NCBI GenBank assembly: GCA_937925595.1
Contig: CALALQ010000229.1
Span: forward strand, 1-14,661
Reading direction: 5' to 3'
Length of the DNA: 14,661 nt
Source: an uncultured Demequina sp.
GTDB lineage: Bacteria > Actinomycetota > Actinomycetes > Actinomycetales > Demequinaceae
Shown piece after piece: positions 13,460 through 14,661 of this stretch. Under the pieces are notes generated by a model, which saw nothing but the letters and a program-made list of their open reading frames with translations, was not told the DNA's origin and did not search any database. The translations under genes were made by a program, and so were the position numbers. Numbering within the stretch: the first letter of the stretch is position 1; each line of letters starts with the position of its first letter.

Positions 13460-13537
13460 ATGGCCTTCGCCCCCTGGAGGCTGCCCCTTCCCGTCCTGCC
13501 CGACGCTGTGGCTGGGTTCCATGTCAGACCCTCCTGA
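13460..13537 (+). CDS. possible 25-residue leaderless small ORF
   Basis: ATG at 13460 follows TAGCGT by 6 nt, the same layout seen at recR, dnaX, tadA and upp. The ORF (MAFAPWRLPLPVLPDAVAGF then HVRPS) is 25 codons with mostly G or C at third positions. It is Pro-rich and matches no family I know. A hairpin (CCC-T-CCTGA / TCAGG-T-GGG, 13529-13554) covers its stop codon. It may be a small protein, a leader, or chance. Confidence 0.25.
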   Translation: MAFAPWRLPLPVLPDAVAGFHVRPS

Positions 13538-13554
13538 GACCATGGTCAGGTGGG
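13529..13554 (+). terminator. hairpin after upp, over the small ORF stop
   Basis: Stem of 5+3 bp with one T-T mismatch and an 8-nt loop. No T run follows. It could end upp transcripts or just be structure in the leader of whatever is read from 13448. Confidence 0.3.
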
Positions 13555-13598
13555 AGTGAAAGGCGGCGGCGAAGTGTTCAACAGAAAGACAGTCAGGG

Positions 13599-13648
13599 TG
13601 TGGACGACACGCCGCGTCATCCACAACGCATACACAGAGTTATACACA
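13599..13648 (+). promoter_or_regulatory. cluster of DnaA-box-like 9-mers upstream of nrdA
   Basis: TTATACACA (13640-13648) fits the TTWTNCACA DnaA box fully. TCATCCACA (13617-13625) and GCATACACA (13628-13636) are weaker copies, spaced 11 and 12 bp apart, about one helical turn. On the minus strand TCGTCCACA (13607-13599) has one mismatch to the actinobacterial TTGTCCACA. DnaA control of nrd genes is known in E. coli; here it is inferred. Confidence 0.45.
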
Positions 13649-13651
13649 GGA

Positions 13652-13699
13652 CCACAACATCTAGGGGCGACTTCGAGAAACACCCCCTATATCTAGTTG
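13652..13699 (+). promoter_or_regulatory. pair of NrdR boxes upstream of nrdA
   Basis: The cores CAACATCTAG (13655-13664) and CTATATCTAG (13687-13696) fit the NrdR box centre CWATATATWG with two and one mismatches. They are 32 bp apart, three helical turns, the normal arrangement for the ATP-cone repressor NrdR. The second box touches the -35 element, so binding would block transcription when dNTP pools are high. Confidence 0.75.
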
Positions 13700-13725
13700 C
13701 ACATCGATGTAATTTGCATTAGGTT
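13697..13725 (+). promoter_or_regulatory. nrdA promoter
   Basis: TTGCAC (13697-13702), a 17-nt spacer and TAGGTT (13720-13725). Transcription would start near 13732, giving a leader of about 115 nt with a small AGGGC/GCCCT hairpin (13811-13825) before the ribosome site. Confidence 0.65.
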
Positions 13726-13847
13726 CGGGACTACGCCTCGAGTTGACGACGATGTGGCCCGTGGGAGGGCCTCGCCGCCGCCAAGAGCGCCGCAAATCGA
13801 CGTCAGTACAAGGGCCAAGAGCCCTCAGATCACACAAGGGGAGCGCT

Positions 13848-14661
13848 GTGACGATCACCGAAAACACCGCAAGCGAGTCCGAGGCGCCAGCCATCACGGC
13901 AGGCATTCGCACTGGCATTCACGTCACCAAGCGCGATGGCACGCGCGAGCCCTACAACGCCGACCGCATCAACAAGGCGATCGAGCGCGCTGCCCAGGGG
14001 CTGCCGGACCACATCTCGATGACGACCCAGGTCGCCACCGAGCTCGCCATCACGCTCTTCGACGGCATCACCACCGAGCAGCTCGACGAGGCCGCGATCG
14101 GCGTGGCAGTGCAGAACGTCAAGGACGACCCCAACTTCGACGTCATCGCCGCCCGCCTGCTGCGCAAGGTCATCTACAAGCGCGTGCTTGGCGGCTACGA
14201 GTCCGAGCTTGAGCTGGCGCTCCTCCACCAGGCTCGCTTCCCCGGCTACATCCGTGACGCGGTCGAGGAGGGTCTGCTCGACACTCGGCTCGAGACCAAC
14301 TTCGACCTCGACGCGCTTGCGGCAGCGCTCGACCACACTCGTGACGACCTGCTGAAGTACATCGGCACCGTGACCATGCGCAACCGCTACATGATCACCG
14401 ACCGCCACGGAAAGGCTCTCGAGGTCCCCCAGTACTTCTGGATGCGCGTGTCCATGGGTCTCGCCCTCAACGAGGCGAACCCCACCGAGATGGCGCTTAA
14501 GTTCTACGACAAGATCTCCAAGCTCGACTACCTGCCCGCAGGTTCCACGCTCGTCAACGCCGGCACGTCCTACCCCCAGCTGTCGAACTGCTTCGTCATG
14601 CAGATGGAGGACGACATCGAGCACATCGCGAAGAGCGTCCGCGACGTCATGTGGCTCACCA
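13848..14661 (+). CDS. nrdA: class I ribonucleoside-diphosphate reductase alpha subunit, 5' part (3' end outside window)
   Basis: This subunit reduces ribonucleotides to deoxyribonucleotides for DNA synthesis, using a radical from the beta subunit. The 271 codons seen include an N-terminal ATP-cone (about 23-112, VTKRDGTREPYNADRINKAI), which senses ATP/dATP, then the alpha N-terminal helical domain (LLKYIGTVTMRNRYMI) and the beginning of the catalytic barrel (LPAGSTLVNAGTSYPQLSNCF), where Cys248 is the expected redox-active cysteine. The ATP-cone favours NrdA-type class Ia over NrdE. The frame stays open to the end of the window. GTG at 13848 is chosen for AAGGGGAG 4 nt before it and the fit of the N-terminus. 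NrdR boxes and a promoter lie upstream; nrdB is expected downstream. Confidence 0.93.
   Translation, partial: MTITENTASESEAPAITAGIRTGIHVTKRDGTREPYNADRINKAIERAAQGLPDHISMTTQVATELAITLFDGITTEQLDEAAIGVAVQNVKDDPNFDVIAARLLRKVIYKRVLGGYESELELALLHQARFPGYIRDAVEEGLLDTRLETNFDLDALAAALDHTRDDLLKYIGTVTMRNRYMITDRHGKALEVPQYFWMRVSMGLALNEANPTEMALKFYDKISKLDYLPAGSTLVNAGTSYPQLSNCFVMQMEDDIEHIAKSVRDVMWLT

Noticed and set aside
12742..13461. Minus-strand open frame opposite upp
   Set aside because: The opposite strand encodes a full uracil phosphoribosyltransferase with active-site motifs.
13435..13847. Cobalamin riboswitch before the ribonucleotide reductase gene
   Set aside because: No B12-box-like sequence is seen, and the gene is class I with NrdR boxes instead.
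13830..14624. Minus-strand open frame opposite nrdA
   Set aside because: The plus strand encodes a clear ATP-cone and reductase domain that runs off the window; the antisense frame is its mirror.

Overview
The window is high-GC chromosomal DNA, most likely from an actinobacterium, probably Micrococcales. The reasons are frequent GTG starts, several start codons placed 6-7 nt after a TAnnnT -10 box (leaderless style), an Ala/Pro-rich DnaX linker, a LytR C-terminal-domain membrane protein, NrdR-type boxes before a class I ribonucleotide reductase gene, and very high GC at third codon positions. The species cannot be named from the sequence alone.

Layout. (1) 1-1788: the 3' end of an ABC-exporter ATPase gene and its permease, closed by a strong two-way hairpin terminator. 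(2) 1886-4688, minus strand: a replication/repair and RNA block read as tRNA-Ser(GGA) > ffs (SRP RNA) > dnaX > recR, an order also known around scr-dnaX-recR in Bacillus; the usual small ebfC/ybaB gene between dnaX and recR is absent. (3) 4852-6213: a membrane LytR_C protein facing a two-domain protein made of a pterin-dehydratase-like domain that lacks the catalytic histidines and a glyoxalase-like (VOC) domain. (4) 6319-9422, minus strand: a compact drug/stress cassette, GNAT acetyltransferase > 14-TM MFS exporter > VOC protein, overlapping by 8 and 14 bp, followed by a TetR regulator. The same GTAC-N3-GTAC inverted repeat sits in the GNAT promoter (between -35 and -10) and at the tetR-type start site, so the regulator and its target operon can be matched from sequence. 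(5) 9518-9607: tRNA-Ser(CGA) with its terminator, divergent from a cytoplasmic GH3 beta-glycosidase (9732-11990). (6) 12022-12279: a 258-bp non-coding element with a perfect 24-bp outer inverted repeat, an inner inverted repeat of the same family exactly 41 bp inside each end, and a 32-bp tandem repeat in the middle; it looks like a non-autonomous mobile element between convergent genes. (7) 12293-13434: tadA and upp, divergent, both apparently leaderless. (8) 13435-14661: a regulatory region with DnaA-box-like repeats, two NrdR boxes 32 bp apart and a good promoter, then the 5' part of nrdA, cut by the window end.

Most of the content is core metabolism and information processing. The parts most worth a second look are the nested-repeat element, the GTAC regulon of the efflux cassette, the layered control region of nrdA, and the consistent leaderless signature on recR, dnaX, tadA, upp and a 25-codon ORF. 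No wholly new multi-gene defence or biosynthetic system was found.
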